A stretch of DNA of 64,000 nucleotides. Origin: PALSA-1003 sp963741315. GTDB taxonomy: Bacteria > Pseudomonadota > Gammaproteobacteria > Burkholderiales > Casimicrobiaceae. The DNA is taken from the NCBI GenBank assembly GCA_963741315.1, contig CAVUHK010000003.1, positions 248,001-312,000 of the forward strand, given 5' to 3'. The position numbers and the translations under genes are program-made. This document shows, piece after piece, positions 45,203 through 55,099 of the stretch; positions within the stretch are counted from its first letter, which is position 1; each line of letters starts with the position of its first letter. The notes below the pieces were generated by a model. It saw nothing but the letters and a program-made list of their open reading frames with translations. It had not been told where the DNA came from and ran no database searches.

Positions 45203-46678
45203 ATGCTGCCTTATCTGAGCCTCGCCGTCTGGGTGCCGATCGTCGCGGGCGTGCTCGTGCTCGCGGTGCATCGCGACCAGGACGCGCCGGTGGCGCGCTG
45301 GCTGGCGCTGGTCGGCGCGCTCGCCGGCTTCGCGGTCACGTTGCCGCTGTACGCCCACTTCACCATCGGCACGCCGGAAATGCAGTTCGTCGAGGCGGTC
45401 GAGTGGATTCCGCGCTTCAACATCAATTACCTGCTGGGCGTCGACGGCATTTCGCTGCCGCTGGTGCTGCTCAACAGCTTCATCACGGTGCTGGTGGTAT
45501 GGGCCGGGTGGGAGTCGATCCAGACGCGTGTCGCGCAGTACATGGCGGCATTCCTGATCATGTCCGGGCTCATCAACGGCGTGTTCGTCGCGCTCGACGG
45601 CGTGCTCTTCTACGTCTTCTTCGAGGCGATGCTGATTCCGATGTACCTGATCATCGGCGTCTGGGGTGGCGCCAACCGCGTCTACGCGGCGATCAAGTTC
45701 TTCCTCTACACGCTGCTGGGCTCGCTGCTGATGCTGGTCGCCTTGATCTACCTGTACTCGGTCAGCGGCGGCAGCTTCTCGATCCTGGAGTGGTACCAGC
45801 TGCCGCTGTCGATGAACACGCAGATCCTGCTGTTCGTCGCGTTCCTGGCCGCATTCGCGGTCAAGGTGCCGATGTGGCCGGTCCATACCTGGCTGCCGGA
45901 CGCGCACCCGGAAGCGCCGACCGGCGGCTCGGTGGTGCTCGCGGCGATCACGCTCAAGGTCGGGGCGTACGGTTTCGTGCGCTTCATCCTGCCGATCGTG
46001 CCCGATGCCAGCCACTACCTCGCGCCGTTCATCATCACGCTGTCGCTGATCGCGGTGGTGTACATCGGCTTCGTTGCGCTGATGCAGGCCGACATGAAGC
46101 GCCTGATCGCGTATTCGTCGATCGCGCACATGGGCTTCGTCACGCTTGGTTTCTTCCTGTTCAGCGAGATGGGCATCGAAGGTGGACTGGTGCAGATGAT
46201 TTCGCACGGCTTCGTCTCCGCCGCGCTGTTCCTCTGCGTCGGGGTGCTGTACGACAGAGTGCACACGCACCTGATCGCGGACTTCGGCGGCGTGGTGAAC
46301 ACCATGCCCAAGTTCGCCGCCTTCGCGATGCTGTTCGCGATGGCCAACGCCGGGTTGCCTGGCACCAGCGGCTTCGTCGGCGAGTTCATGGTGATCCTGG
46401 CCGCGGTCAAGGCCAATTTCTGGATCGGCTTCCTCGCTGCGCTGACGATGATCCTATCGGCTGCGTTCACGCTGTGGATGTACAAGCGCGTATGGTACGG
46501 CGCGGTGACCAACGCGCGCGTGGCATCGCTCACCGACGTCTCGCGCCGCGAGTTCTGGCTGCTCGCGGTGCTGGTCGTCGTGGTGCTTGCCTTGGGCATC
46601 TATCCGAAGCCGCTGACCGATGTCATGCACGCCTCGGTCACCGATCTGCTGGCCCACGTCGCGCAGAGCAAGCTCTGA
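45203..46678 (+). CDS. nuoM: NADH-quinone oxidoreductase subunit M
   Basis: A 491-residue antiporter-like pump subunit. PMWPVHTWLPDAHPEAPTGG near residue 225 and MKRLIAYSSIAHMGFVTLG near 297 are the family signatures. It has about 14 helices. It begins ten bases after nuoL and its stop overlaps nuoN's ATG (TGATG). Confidence 0.97.
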   Translation: MLPYLSLAVWVPIVAGVLVLAVHRDQDAPVARWLALVGALAGFAVTLPLYAHFTIGTPEMQFVEAVEWIPRFNINYLLGVDGISLPLVLLNSFITVLVVWAGWESIQTRVAQYMAAFLIMSGLINGVFVALDGVLFYVFFEAMLIPMYLIIGVWGGANRVYAAIKFFLYTLLGSLLMLVALIYLYSVSGGSFSILEWYQLPLSMNTQILLFVAFLAAFAVKVPMWPVHTWLPDAHPEAPTGGSVVLAAITLKVGAYGFVRFILPIVPDASHYLAPFIITLSLIAVVYIGFVALMQADMKRLIAYSSIAHMGFVTLGFFLFSEMGIEGGLVQMISHGFVSAALFLCVGVLYDRVHTHLIADFGGVVNTMPKFAAFAMLFAMANAGLPGTSGFVGEFMVILAAVKANFWIGFLAALTMILSAAFTLWMYKRVWYGAVTNARVASLTDVSRREFWLLAVLVVVVLALGIYPKPLTDVMHASVTDLLAHVAQSKL

Positions 46679-48123
46679 TGACGCCAACCTTCAACATGCT
46701 CGCCTCGGCGCTGCCGGAGATCGCGCTCCTGATCGCCGCGTGCACGGTGCTGATCGTCGACCTGTTCGTCCCCGAATCGCACCGCAAGATCTCGTTCTGG
46801 CTCACGGTGCTCGGGTTGCTGGTCACGGCATGGCTGACGCTGTACGTGTTTCACGGCACGCCGGCGCACGCCTTCAACAACACCTTCGTGGCCGACGCCT
46901 TCGGCGACCTGCTCAAGTTCCTCTGTTGCCTGGTCGTGATCGTCACGCTGTTCTATTCGCGCAGCTATCTGGCGGCACGGGGCCTGTTCCGCGGCGAGAC
47001 TTTCGTGCTCATCATGTTCGCGCTCTTGGGCATGATGGTGATGATCTCGGCCAATCATCTGCTGATGCTCTACCTCGGCCTCGAGCTGATGTCGCTCGCG
47101 CTCTACGCGCTCATCGCGCTGCAGCGCGAATCGAAGGTCGCAATCGAGGCGTCGATGAAGTATTTCGTGCTGGGTGCTCTGGCGTCGGGACTGCTGCTCT
47201 ACGGCATGTCGATGGTCTATGGCGCTACCGGTTCGCTGGAACTGGGCCGAATTGCCGCAACCGTGTTCGCCGGCCAGGCCAACCGCATCATCCTCGCCTT
47301 CGGCCTCGTGTTCATCGTCTCGGCCATCGCCTTCAAGCTGGGCGCGGTGCCGTATCACATGTGGATACCCGATGTTTACGAAGGCGCTCCGACCGCGTTC
47401 ACGCTGTTCATCGGCACCGGGCCCAAGCTCGCCGCGTTCGCGTTCATGATGCGGCTGCTGGTGGCGGGGCTGGCGGCGCTGGCCTTCGACTGGCAGGGCA
47501 TGCTGCTGGTGCTCTCGCTGCTGTCGATGATCCTCGGCAGCATTGTCGCGATCGCGCAGACGAGCATGAAGCGGATGCTCGCGTACTCGACGATCGCCAA
47601 CATGGGTTTCATGCTGCTGGGCTTCCTGACCGCCGACCTCAACGGCTTCAGCGCGGCGATGTTCTACATCATCATCTACGTGCTGACCACGCTGGTCGGC
47701 TTCGGCATCGTCATGCTGCTCTCGCGCAGCGGCTTCGAAGCCGACAAGCTCGACGACTTCAAGGGGCTCAACCAGCGCAGCCCGTGGTATGCGTTCCTGA
47801 TGCTGCTGGTCATGTTCTCGTTGGCCGGATTGCCGCCAACGGTGGGCTTCTACGCCAAGTTCGCGGTATTCGAGGCCGCGATCGACATCGGGCTGGTATG
47901 GTTCGTCGTGGTCGCCGTCATGTGCTCGCTGATCGGTGCCTTCTATTACCTTCGTGTGGTCAAGCTGATGTACTTCGACGACCCTATCGACCGGTCGCCG
48001 ATCGAGGCCCGCGGCGACACCCGGATCCTGCTCTCGCTCAACGGCATCGCCATCCTGTTCTTCGGCATCTTCCCGCAGCAGCTGATGGGCGTGTGCGTGG
48101 TGGCGCTGGCGCGCTCGTTCTGA
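46678..48123 (+). CDS. nuoN: NADH-quinone oxidoreductase subunit N
   Basis: A 481-residue antiporter-like pump subunit, the last gene of the operon. ALYALIALQRESKVAIEAS near 142, GAVPYHMWIPDVYEGAPT near 222 and MKRMLAYSTIANMGFMLLG near 298 are typical. No strong terminator follows; the next gene, lutA, begins 66 bases later, with TAAGCT near 48150 as a possible weak -10, so read-through into lut is conceivable. Confidence 0.97.
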   Translation: MTPTFNMLASALPEIALLIAACTVLIVDLFVPESHRKISFWLTVLGLLVTAWLTLYVFHGTPAHAFNNTFVADAFGDLLKFLCCLVVIVTLFYSRSYLAARGLFRGETFVLIMFALLGMMVMISANHLLMLYLGLELMSLALYALIALQRESKVAIEASMKYFVLGALASGLLLYGMSMVYGATGSLELGRIAATVFAGQANRIILAFGLVFIVSAIAFKLGAVPYHMWIPDVYEGAPTAFTLFIGTGPKLAAFAFMMRLLVAGLAALAFDWQGMLLVLSLLSMILGSIVAIAQTSMKRMLAYSTIANMGFMLLGFLTADLNGFSAAMFYIIIYVLTTLVGFGIVMLLSRSGFEADKLDDFKGLNQRSPWYAFLMLLVMFSLAGLPPTVGFYAKFAVFEAAIDIGLVWFVVVAVMCSLIGAFYYLRVVKLMYFDDPIDRSPIEARGDTRILLSLNGIAILFFGIFPQQLMGVCVVALARSF

Positions 48124-48189
48124 TGACGGTAGGGCGCTCGCTCGCGTGCTAAGCTAGTCGTTGCGGCTCTAACCACCCCTGCAGATTCC

Positions 48190-48918
48190 ATGCGCGTCGG
48201 CCTGTTCGTCACCTGTCTCGTCGACTTGATGCGGCCCTCGATCGGATTCGCCGCGATCAAGCTGCTCGAAGCCGGCGGCGCCGAGGTCTTCGTTCCGCCG
48301 ACGCAAACGTGCTGCGGCCAACCAGGCTACAACTCCGGCGACCGCGCCGGCGCCGCGGCGCTGGGCGCGAAGGTCATCGCCGAATTCGAAGGCTGCGACT
48401 ACCTGGTCGCGCCTTCGGGATCGTGCAGCGGCATGATCCGCACTCACTATGCCGACGTGTTTCGCGACGACCCCGCGATGCTCGCGCGAGCCTTGGCGCT
48501 GGGCGCGAAGACGCGCGAACTCACCGACTTCCTGGTCAGCGTGCTCAAGCTCGAGCGGGTTCCGGGGCGCCACCAGGGCAACGTGACCTACCACGACTGC
48601 TGCGCCGGGTTGCGCGAGATGGGCGTCAAGCAGCAGCCGCGCGTCTTGCTGGAGAAAATGCCCGGCGTGACACTCACCGAAATGAACGATTGCGAGACCT
48701 GCTGCGGCTTCGGCGGCACCTTTTCGATCAAGTTCGGCGACATCTCGGCGCGCATGGCCGACAACAAATGTCGCAACATCGCCGACAGTGGCGCCAGCAC
48801 CGTCGTCCTCGGCGACCTGGGATGCGTGCTCAACATCGAGGGCCGGATGCGCCGTCGCGGCGACAACACGACCCGCGTGCTGCACATCGCCGAAATCGCC
48901 GCGGGAGTGCCGGAATGA
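48190..48918 (+). CDS. lutA: L-lactate utilisation protein A (CCG-domain iron-sulfur protein)
   Basis: A 242-residue protein with two CCG domains, TQTCCGQPGYNSG near residue 40 and CETCCGFGGTF near 172, of the LutA/YkgE type. With LutB and LutC it forms an L-lactate dehydrogenase that passes electrons to the respiratory chain. ATG 48190 gives the standard MRVGLFVTCLVDLMRP start. It lies just after nuoN. Confidence 0.92.
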   Translation: MRVGLFVTCLVDLMRPSIGFAAIKLLEAGGAEVFVPPTQTCCGQPGYNSGDRAGAAALGAKVIAEFEGCDYLVAPSGSCSGMIRTHYADVFRDDPAMLARALALGAKTRELTDFLVSVLKLERVPGRHQGNVTYHDCCAGLREMGVKQQPRVLLEKMPGVTLTEMNDCETCCGFGGTFSIKFGDISARMADNKCRNIADSGASTVVLGDLGCVLNIEGRMRRRGDNTTRVLHIAEIAAGVPE

Positions 48919-48946
48919 TGCGCGCAGCGATGCGGAGGAGTCGGCG

Positions 48947-50359
48947 ATGCATGTAGCCTCGATGCATTTCCGCGAACGGGCGCACGAGAGCCTCGACGAC
49001 GCGCAACTGCAGCAGAACCTGCTGAAGTTCCGCGGCAAGTTCGTCAGCAAGCGCCGCGAGGCGATGTTCGAGCTCGACGACTTCGAAGGTACCCGCGAGG
49101 CGGCGAAGAACATCCGTCAGCGCGGCCTCGACAACCTCGACACCTGGCTCGAGATCTTCGAGGCCAACGCCACCGCGCGCGGCGCGACCGTGCTCTGGGC
49201 CGAGACGCCCGCCGACATCAACCGGCACGTGCTCGACATCGCGCGCCGGCACCAGGTCGCCAAGATCATCAAGTCGAAATCGATGGTCAGCGAGGAGTCG
49301 GAGCTGGACCGGGCGATCGAGGCGGCGGGGCTCAAGGTGGTCGAGACCGACCTCGGCGAATACATCCTGCAGATCAACGATTACGAGCCGCCGTCGCACC
49401 TCGTCGGACCGGCGCTGCACAAGAGCAAGGACGAAGTCTCCGATCTGTTCGCCAAGGTGCACGGAACGCCGCGCAAGACCGAGATCACCGACCTCTGCTT
49501 CGAGGCGCGGCAGGTGCTGCGCGCGCACTACCTGACCGCGGACATGGGCATTTCCGGCGGTAACTTCTTCGTTGCCGAGTCGGGATCGGTGGTGCTCGTC
49601 ACCAACGAGGGCAACGCGACGCTGACCACGACGCTGCCCAAGGTGCATGTCGCCATCTCGGGCATCGAGAAGGTCGTGCCGACGCTCGAAGACGTCGCGA
49701 CCCTGCTGCGTCTGCTGGCGCGCTCGGCGACCGGGCAGTCGACGTCGAACTACGTCGATATCCTGACCGGACCCAAGGGCCAGGGCGAATTCCACGGCGC
49801 GGAGCACATGTACTTCATCCTCGTCGATGCCGGGCGTTCGGCGGTGCTGGCGAGCGACGTCAGGGAAGCGTTGCGCTGCATCCGTTGCGGCGCATGCATG
49901 AATCACTGCCCGGTGTACCAGAACATCGGCGGGCACTCGTACGGCTGGGTGTATCCTGGGCCGATCGGCTCGGTGCTCACGCCGTCGTACATCGGGCTGG
50001 AGAATGCACTCGATCTGCCGCAGGCATCGACCCTGTGCAACCAGTGCGGCGTCGTCTGCCCCGTGAAGATTCCGCTGCCGGACCTGCTGCGCAAGCTCCG
50101 CGAACAACAGTTCGCCCGCAACCTGCGCCCGTGGTACGAGCGCATCGGATTGCGCGGCTGGGCGTGGCTGGCGACGCGGCCGCGGCTCTACGCGCTGGCG
50201 ACCCGGGTGGGCGCGCGCGTAATGCACTGGCTCGGAGACAAGCGAGGCATGATCCACAAATTATCTCCAGGCAGCGGCTGGACCGATGGCCGCGACATGC
50301 CGGCGCCCCCTGGCCGCACCTTCCGCGACCTGTACGCCAAGCAACGGAGCGGATCATGA
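48947..50359 (+). CDS. lutB: L-lactate utilisation protein B (iron-sulfur protein)
   Basis: A 470-residue protein. The N-terminal two-thirds is an LUD domain (VAKIIKSKSMVSEES, GISGGNFFVAESGSVVLVTNEGN); the C-terminal part has two 4Fe-4S motifs, CIRCGACMNHCPVY near residue 309 and LCNQCGVVCPVKIP near 363. GGAGGAG stands seven bases before ATG 48947. The stop overlaps the aminotransferase by ATGA. Confidence 0.93.
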   Translation: MHVASMHFRERAHESLDDAQLQQNLLKFRGKFVSKRREAMFELDDFEGTREAAKNIRQRGLDNLDTWLEIFEANATARGATVLWAETPADINRHVLDIARRHQVAKIIKSKSMVSEESELDRAIEAAGLKVVETDLGEYILQINDYEPPSHLVGPALHKSKDEVSDLFAKVHGTPRKTEITDLCFEARQVLRAHYLTADMGISGGNFFVAESGSVVLVTNEGNATLTTTLPKVHVAISGIEKVVPTLEDVATLLRLLARSATGQSTSNYVDILTGPKGQGEFHGAEHMYFILVDAGRSAVLASDVREALRCIRCGACMNHCPVYQNIGGHSYGWVYPGPIGSVLTPSYIGLENALDLPQASTLCNQCGVVCPVKIPLPDLLRKLREQQFARNLRPWYERIGLRGWAWLATRPRLYALATRVGARVMHWLGDKRGMIHKLSPGSGWTDGRDMPAPPGRTFRDLYAKQRSGS

Positions 50360-51582
50360 ATGCACCCCGCGACATGGCCGTGCCACGCGTGAGCCGCCGC
50401 GGCGAGAGCCTCGGCACCGAGAACGCCTTTGTCGTCCTCGCCGAAGTCAACGCGCTGGTGCGCCAGGGCCGGGACATCGTTTCCTTTTGCATCGGCCAGC
50501 CCGACTTTCCCACGCCGGTCAACATCCAGGACGCGGCGATCGCCGCGATCCGCGACGGCAAGCACGGTTACACGCCGTCGGCGGGCATCGACGAATTGCG
50601 TGCTGCCGCGGCCCGCGACCTCGGAGCGCGGCGGGGCCTGGATATTCCGCCCGAGCATGTCGTCGTCGGTGCGGGGGCGAAGCCGTTCATCGCCTATGCG
50701 ATCGCGTCGGTGACCGATCATGGTGCCGGCGACGAAGTCATCTATCCGGTGCCGGGTTTCCCGATCTACGAATCGCAGATCCTCGCCAACGGCGCGGTGC
50801 CGGTACCGATCTACCTGCGCGAAGCGCGCGACTTCGCCTTCGATCCGCACGAGCTCGAGGCGATCATCACGCCCAGCACGCGCCTGCTGATCCTCAATAC
50901 GCCGCAGAATCCCACCGGCGGCATTCTCCGGCGCGCCGACCTGGAAGCAATCGCCAAGATCCTGCGAGCGCACCCACACGTATGGGTGTTCGCCGACGAG
51001 ATCTACTCGCGGCTGCTCTACGATGGCGAATTCACGTCGCTGGCCTCGCTGCCCGGCATGCTCGAGCGGACCATCATCTCCGACGGCGCGTCAAAGACCT
51101 GGGCCATGACCGGCTGGCGCATCGGTTACGTCGCGAATCGGACGCTGGCGCCGGTGTTCACGCGCTGGATCACCAATACCGATTCGTGCGCGTCGCAGAT
51201 CAGCCAGTGGGCGGCGGTGGAAGCGTTGAACGGCCCGCAGGATTCGGCCGCCGCGATGCGCGCGTCGTTCCTCGAGCGGCGCGACCTCATCGTGGGCCTG
51301 CTCAACACCCTTCCCGGCGTGACCTGCAAGACACCGGGCGGGGCATTCTATGCGTGGCCGAACGTCACCGAGGCGTGCAAGCTGACCGGTTGCGCCGATT
51401 CCGAGGAACTGCGCAACCGCCTGCTCAATGAAGCCGGCGTCGCGGTGCTGGCAGACATCCACTTCGGCCGCCGCGTGCCCGGCGACGGACAGCACATCCG
51501 CTTTTCGTACGCGACCTCGCCTGCGGCCATTCGCGCCGGCGTCGAGCGCATCGCGGCGTTCATCGCCGGCAATCGCCGATGA
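50356..51582 (+). CDS. PLP-dependent class I aminotransferase inside the lut operon
   Basis: A 408-residue fold-type I aminotransferase. NTPQNPTGGI near residue 180, the Asp-Glu pair in VFADEIYS near 215, Lys247 in SDGASKTWAMTGWRIGY that binds pyridoxal phosphate, and HIRFSYATS near 382 with the carboxylate-binding Arg are all present. It is most like the aspartate/aromatic aminotransferase group, and the acceptor cannot be told. Both ends overlap lut genes by ATGA, so it is translationally coupled between lutB and lutC. A link from an amino acid to a 2-oxo acid such as pyruvate would fit. Confidence 0.9.
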   Translation: MNAPRDMAVPRVSRRGESLGTENAFVVLAEVNALVRQGRDIVSFCIGQPDFPTPVNIQDAAIAAIRDGKHGYTPSAGIDELRAAAARDLGARRGLDIPPEHVVVGAGAKPFIAYAIASVTDHGAGDEVIYPVPGFPIYESQILANGAVPVPIYLREARDFAFDPHELEAIITPSTRLLILNTPQNPTGGILRRADLEAIAKILRAHPHVWVFADEIYSRLLYDGEFTSLASLPGMLERTIISDGASKTWAMTGWRIGYVANRTLAPVFTRWITNTDSCASQISQWAAVEALNGPQDSAAAMRASFLERRDLIVGLLNTLPGVTCKTPGGAFYAWPNVTEACKLTGCADSEELRNRLLNEAGVAVLADIHFGRRVPGDGQHIRFSYATSPAAIRAGVERIAAFIAGNRR

Positions 51583-52256
51583 ATTCGGGGCGGGAAGCCA
51601 TCCTGGAGCGGGTGCGCGCGGCGCTGGGCAAGACCGGCTCCGACGCGCGCGCGAAGAGCGAGGCCGAAGCCTACATCGCCGCGCACGCGCAGGGACCGCG
51701 GCCGCGTATCCAGCAAGACCTCGTCGCGCGCTTCCTGCAACGCGCCAGCGACATGGAAAGCACGGTCGAATCGCTTGCCGATCGGCGCGCGATCCCTGGC
51801 GCCGTCGCGCGCTACATCGATGCGCTGCAATTGCCCGAAATGCTCGCCGCGCAGAAGTCGAAGAGTGGCGTGTGCTGGCCGGAATTCGGCGACCTGGACT
51901 GGACCGGCGCGGGCCTGAACATCGCCGTGCGTCCGACGGTGGGCGACGACCGGCTCGGCATCACCGGCACGTTCTGCGCGATCGCGGAAACCGGCACGCT
52001 GGTCGTGCTTGCAGGTGCCGACACGCCCACCGCGACCACGTTGTTGCCGGATACGCACATCGCGGTGGTTCGCGCCGAGCGGGTCGTCTCCGGCATGGAG
52101 GAGGCAATCGCGCTGATCCGCCGCGAACGCGGCCAGCTGCCGCGCGCCGTCAACTTCATTTCCGGCCCGTCGCGTACCGGCGACATCGAGCAGACAATCG
52201 TCCTCGGCGCGCACGGACCGTACCGGGTGCACATTCTCCTCGTGCGCGACGCCTGA
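51579..52256 (+). CDS. lutC: L-lactate utilisation protein C
   Basis: A 225-residue LUD-domain protein. The C-terminal segment has the family marks GITGTFCAIAETGTLVV and ISGPSRTGDIEQTIVLGAHGP. It completes the LutABC L-lactate oxidation complex. ATG 51579 overlaps the aminotransferase stop. It converges with the antiporter gene on the other strand, with 16 bases between. Confidence 0.92.
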   Translation: MNSGREAILERVRAALGKTGSDARAKSEAEAYIAAHAQGPRPRIQQDLVARFLQRASDMESTVESLADRRAIPGAVARYIDALQLPEMLAAQKSKSGVCWPEFGDLDWTGAGLNIAVRPTVGDDRLGITGTFCAIAETGTLVVLAGADTPTATTLLPDTHIAVVRAERVVSGMEEAIALIRRERGQLPRAVNFISGPSRTGDIEQTIVLGAHGPYRVHILLVRDA

Positions 52257-52272
52257 CGTCGGCGGCCGCCGC

Positions 52273-53679
52273 TCAGCGATACGCCAGCGACAGCAGCACG
52301 AACATCGGCAGCAGGATCACCGAGGCGATCGCGAAGTAGACAAAGAACGTGGGCATGGGCACGCCGCGCGATTCGGCGATCGCCTTGACCATGAAATTGG
52401 GCGCGTTGCCGACGTAGGTGAGGGCGCCGAAATAGACCGCGCCCGCCGAGATCATGGCCAGCGTCCGCGCGTACGGGCCCATGAGCGCGTCGGCGTTGCC
52501 ACCCGCCATGTTGAAGAACACCAGGTAGGTCGGCGCGTTATCGAGGAACGCCGAGAGCAGCCCGGTCACCCAGAAGTACATCAGGTAGCGCGGCTCGCCG
52601 CCGGGGTCGACGACCGCATTCACGACGCCCGCCAGCGCCCCGCGCTGTCCGGACTGCAGGCTGACGATCACCGGGATGATGGTGATGAAGATGCCGGCGA
52701 AAAGCTTTGCCACCTCGACGATCGGTCCCCAGTTGAAGGCGTTTGTTTCGCGCAGCGAGCGCGGCGTCCACTTGAGCGAGGCGAGCGCCAGCGCCACCAG
52801 CACGATGTCGCGCAGCGCGTTTTGCAACTCGAGCGGCGTGCCGGCAATGTCGAAGGTGATGCCGGGCTTCCAGAACCCGGACAGCAGCACCGCCGCCACG
52901 ACGCCGACGATGAGCAGCAGGTTGAAGCTGCCGTCCAGGCGCAGCGGCACGCGCACCGCGGGTTCCTGTACCGGGTCGCCCCGACGCAAGACCGTATCGA
53001 CCGTGGCGAAGAGCGCCAGTACCGCTGCTGCCAGCGCGAGTGTCGGCAGTGCGAGTTCGTGAGCGGTCCAGAAAAAGTGCACGCCCTTGAGGAAGCCGAT
53101 GAACAGCGGCGGATCGCCCAGCGGCGTGAGCGCCCCGCCGATGTTGCCGACCAGGATGATGAAAAAGATGACGACGTGGACGCGGTGGCGGCGCCCTTCG
53201 TTGGCCGTCAGCAGCGGGCGGATCAGCACCATGGTCGCGCCGGTGGTTCCCATGAAGCTGGCGAGCATCGCGCCGATCGCGAGCAGCGCGCAGTTGGTGC
53301 CTGGCGTGCCCACCAGCGTTCCGCGCACCGCGATGCCGCCGGAGATGGTGTAGAGCGAGAAGAGCAGGATCACGAACGGCAGGTACTCGAGCAGCAGCAC
53401 GTGCACCAGCTGGTAGCCCGCCTCGGCGACTCCGAACGCCGCCGCGAACGGCAGCAGGAACGCCGCGGTCCACGCCGCGGTGATCTTGCCGTAATGGTGG
53501 TGCCAGAATTCGGCCGCGAAGATGGGCCAGACGGCAAGCGAGAGCAGCACCCCGGCGAATGGAATGCCCCACGCCAGCGACAGCGTGCCGCCGTCGAGCG
53601 CGGAGGCGGCGAGTGCCGGCGTGCTGGCGAAGACCAGCGTCGCCAGGGCGATCGCGCGCCCTCGCGGCGCGCGTGTCAC
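52273..53679 (-). CDS. Ion transporter, CitMHS_2/NhaD-like sodium:proton antiporter type
   Basis: A 468-residue inner-membrane protein with a signal-like first helix and about 11 more. AEFWHHHYGKITAAW near residue 50, ASFMGTTGATMVLIRPLL near 145 and IILVGNIGGALTPLGDPPLFIGFLKG near 175 are typical of a proteobacterial family usually named sodium:proton antiporter; the transported ion is not proved by sequence. The start is GTG 53679, which overlaps the upstream gene's TGA (GTGA), so the open frame beyond it (to 55293) is out-of-frame reading. Confidence 0.83.
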   Translation of the reverse strand: MTRAPRGRAIALATLVFASTPALAASALDGGTLSLAWGIPFAGVLLSLAVWPIFAAEFWHHHYGKITAAWTAAFLLPFAAAFGVAEAGYQLVHVLLLEYLPFVILLFSLYTISGGIAVRGTLVGTPGTNCALLAIGAMLASFMGTTGATMVLIRPLLTANEGRRHRVHVVIFFIILVGNIGGALTPLGDPPLFIGFLKGVHFFWTAHELALPTLALAAAVLALFATVDTVLRRGDPVQEPAVRVPLRLDGSFNLLLIVGVVAAVLLSGFWKPGITFDIAGTPLELQNALRDIVLVALALASLKWTPRSLRETNAFNWGPIVEVAKLFAGIFITIIPVIVSLQSGQRGALAGVVNAVVDPGGEPRYLMYFWVTGLLSAFLDNAPTYLVFFNMAGGNADALMGPYARTLAMISAGAVYFGALTYVGNAPNFMVKAIAESRGVPMPTFFVYFAIASVILLPMFVLLSLAYR

Positions 53680-55034
53680 GGCCGTGCCTGAGACGTCGCG
53701 GGGACCTGCTGCGCGGCGCTGGCGCCCGGCGCCATGTGCTTGGGCTGCGGCACCCATCCCTGCACCGCGAGCATCACCATGAAGCCGACGACGTACGCGA
53801 CGATCACATGCCAGCCGCCACGCACCCACGCGATCGCGTTCTTGCCGTCGGGATACATGTTGGTCAGCGCCACGCCGGCCGACGAGCCGAACCAGACCAT
53901 CGAGCCGCCGAAGCCGACCGCGTAGGCGACAAAGCCCCAGTCGTAGCCGCCTTGCTTGAGCGCCAGCGCGGTCAGCGGAATGTTGTCGAAGACCGCGGAG
54001 ACGAAGCCCAGTCCCATCGCGGTCTGCCACGACGCGGCGGGCAGTTTGTGCACCGGCATCATCGACGCCGCGAGCACCAGCGAGAGCAGGAAGATCGAAC
54101 CCTTGAGCGCGCCGGGCAATTCGCTCCACGCGGGCGCGCGCAGCGGCGCGCACAGCAGCAGCACGATCCACACCGACGCGCCAATGAACGGAAACCGGTC
54201 GGAGAATTCGTTGTAGCGGACGTTGACGAAGACGTTGACCAGGATCGCGGTGATCAGGATCAGCGCGACGATGGCCACGCGCGTCCAGTCGATGACGATG
54301 CCGGCGGGCGCTTCCTTGACGATCGGCGAATAGCGCTGCTGCTGCAGCGATGCCGGCACGCCGAAGATGAGCATCGCGGTTCCCGCGGCGATGTAGGCTT
54401 CGACCACCTGCAGCGGATGCACGCCGTCGATCCACATCATGGTGGTGGTGGTGTCGCCGACGACGCTGCCCGAGCCGCCCGCGTTCGACGCCGCGACGAT
54501 CGCCGCGAGGTAACCGATGTGCACCTTGCCGCGAAAGACCGCGCGCGCGATCGTGCCGCCGATCAGCGCGGCTGCTATGTTGTCGAGGAACGAAGAGAGC
54601 ACGAAAATCATCACCAGCAGCACCAACGCGCCCTTCCAGTCGTCGGGCAGCCATTTCGGCAGCCATTCCGGAACCCGGCTCGCCTCGAAGTGCTTCGATA
54701 ACAGCGCGAAACCGAGCAGCAGGCCGAGCAGGTTCGCGAGCAGCACCCACTCGTGTCCCAGGTGCGCGGCCCACCCGGACACCCCAGGGCCTTCGGGGAA
54801 GGGCGACACGGCGATCTTGAAGATCGAAATGACCAGCAGTCCGCCGACCGCGATCGCCAGCGTGTGGCGGTGAAACAGGGCCACGCCGGCCAGCATCAGC
54901 GCGAACAGGATGAAATCGATGGGAATCGACCCGACCGCCGGCGGCTCGACAACCGCGGCGAGAACGACGGTGGGCAGCGCGGCAAGCGCCAGCAAGCACG
55001 AGCCGGGGACGACTAGGCGGGAGAGGCGCGACAA
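53676..55034 (-). CDS. Citrate/arsenite-type ion transporter (NhaD-like, IT superfamily)
   Basis: A 452-residue inner-membrane protein with about 12 helices. Signatures: FVLSSFLDNIAAALIGGTI near residue 145, ASNAGGSGSVVGDTTTTMMW near 183 and AVFDNIPLTALALKQGG near 345, which resemble the half-helix hairpins of CitMHS/NhaD transporters. The start is TTG 55034, preceded by AGGAG; no ATG stands near. It is cotranscribed and coupled with the second antiporter-like gene. The two may form a pair or act separately; the ion is unknown. Confidence 0.82.
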   Translation of the reverse strand: MSRLSRLVVPGSCLLALAALPTVVLAAVVEPPAVGSIPIDFILFALMLAGVALFHRHTLAIAVGGLLVISIFKIAVSPFPEGPGVSGWAAHLGHEWVLLANLLGLLLGFALLSKHFEASRVPEWLPKWLPDDWKGALVLLVMIFVLSSFLDNIAAALIGGTIARAVFRGKVHIGYLAAIVAASNAGGSGSVVGDTTTTMMWIDGVHPLQVVEAYIAAGTAMLIFGVPASLQQQRYSPIVKEAPAGIVIDWTRVAIVALILITAILVNVFVNVRYNEFSDRFPFIGASVWIVLLLCAPLRAPAWSELPGALKGSIFLLSLVLAASMMPVHKLPAASWQTAMGLGFVSAVFDNIPLTALALKQGGYDWGFVAYAVGFGGSMVWFGSSAGVALTNMYPDGKNAIAWVRGGWHVIVAYVVGFMVMLAVQGWVPQPKHMAPGASAAQQVPATSQARP

Positions 55035-55099
55035 AGGGGACTCCTGGGCTCCGGAGCCGGGCGCGGAGGGCTGCCGCCCGACGTGTTTTTGTGACGCTG

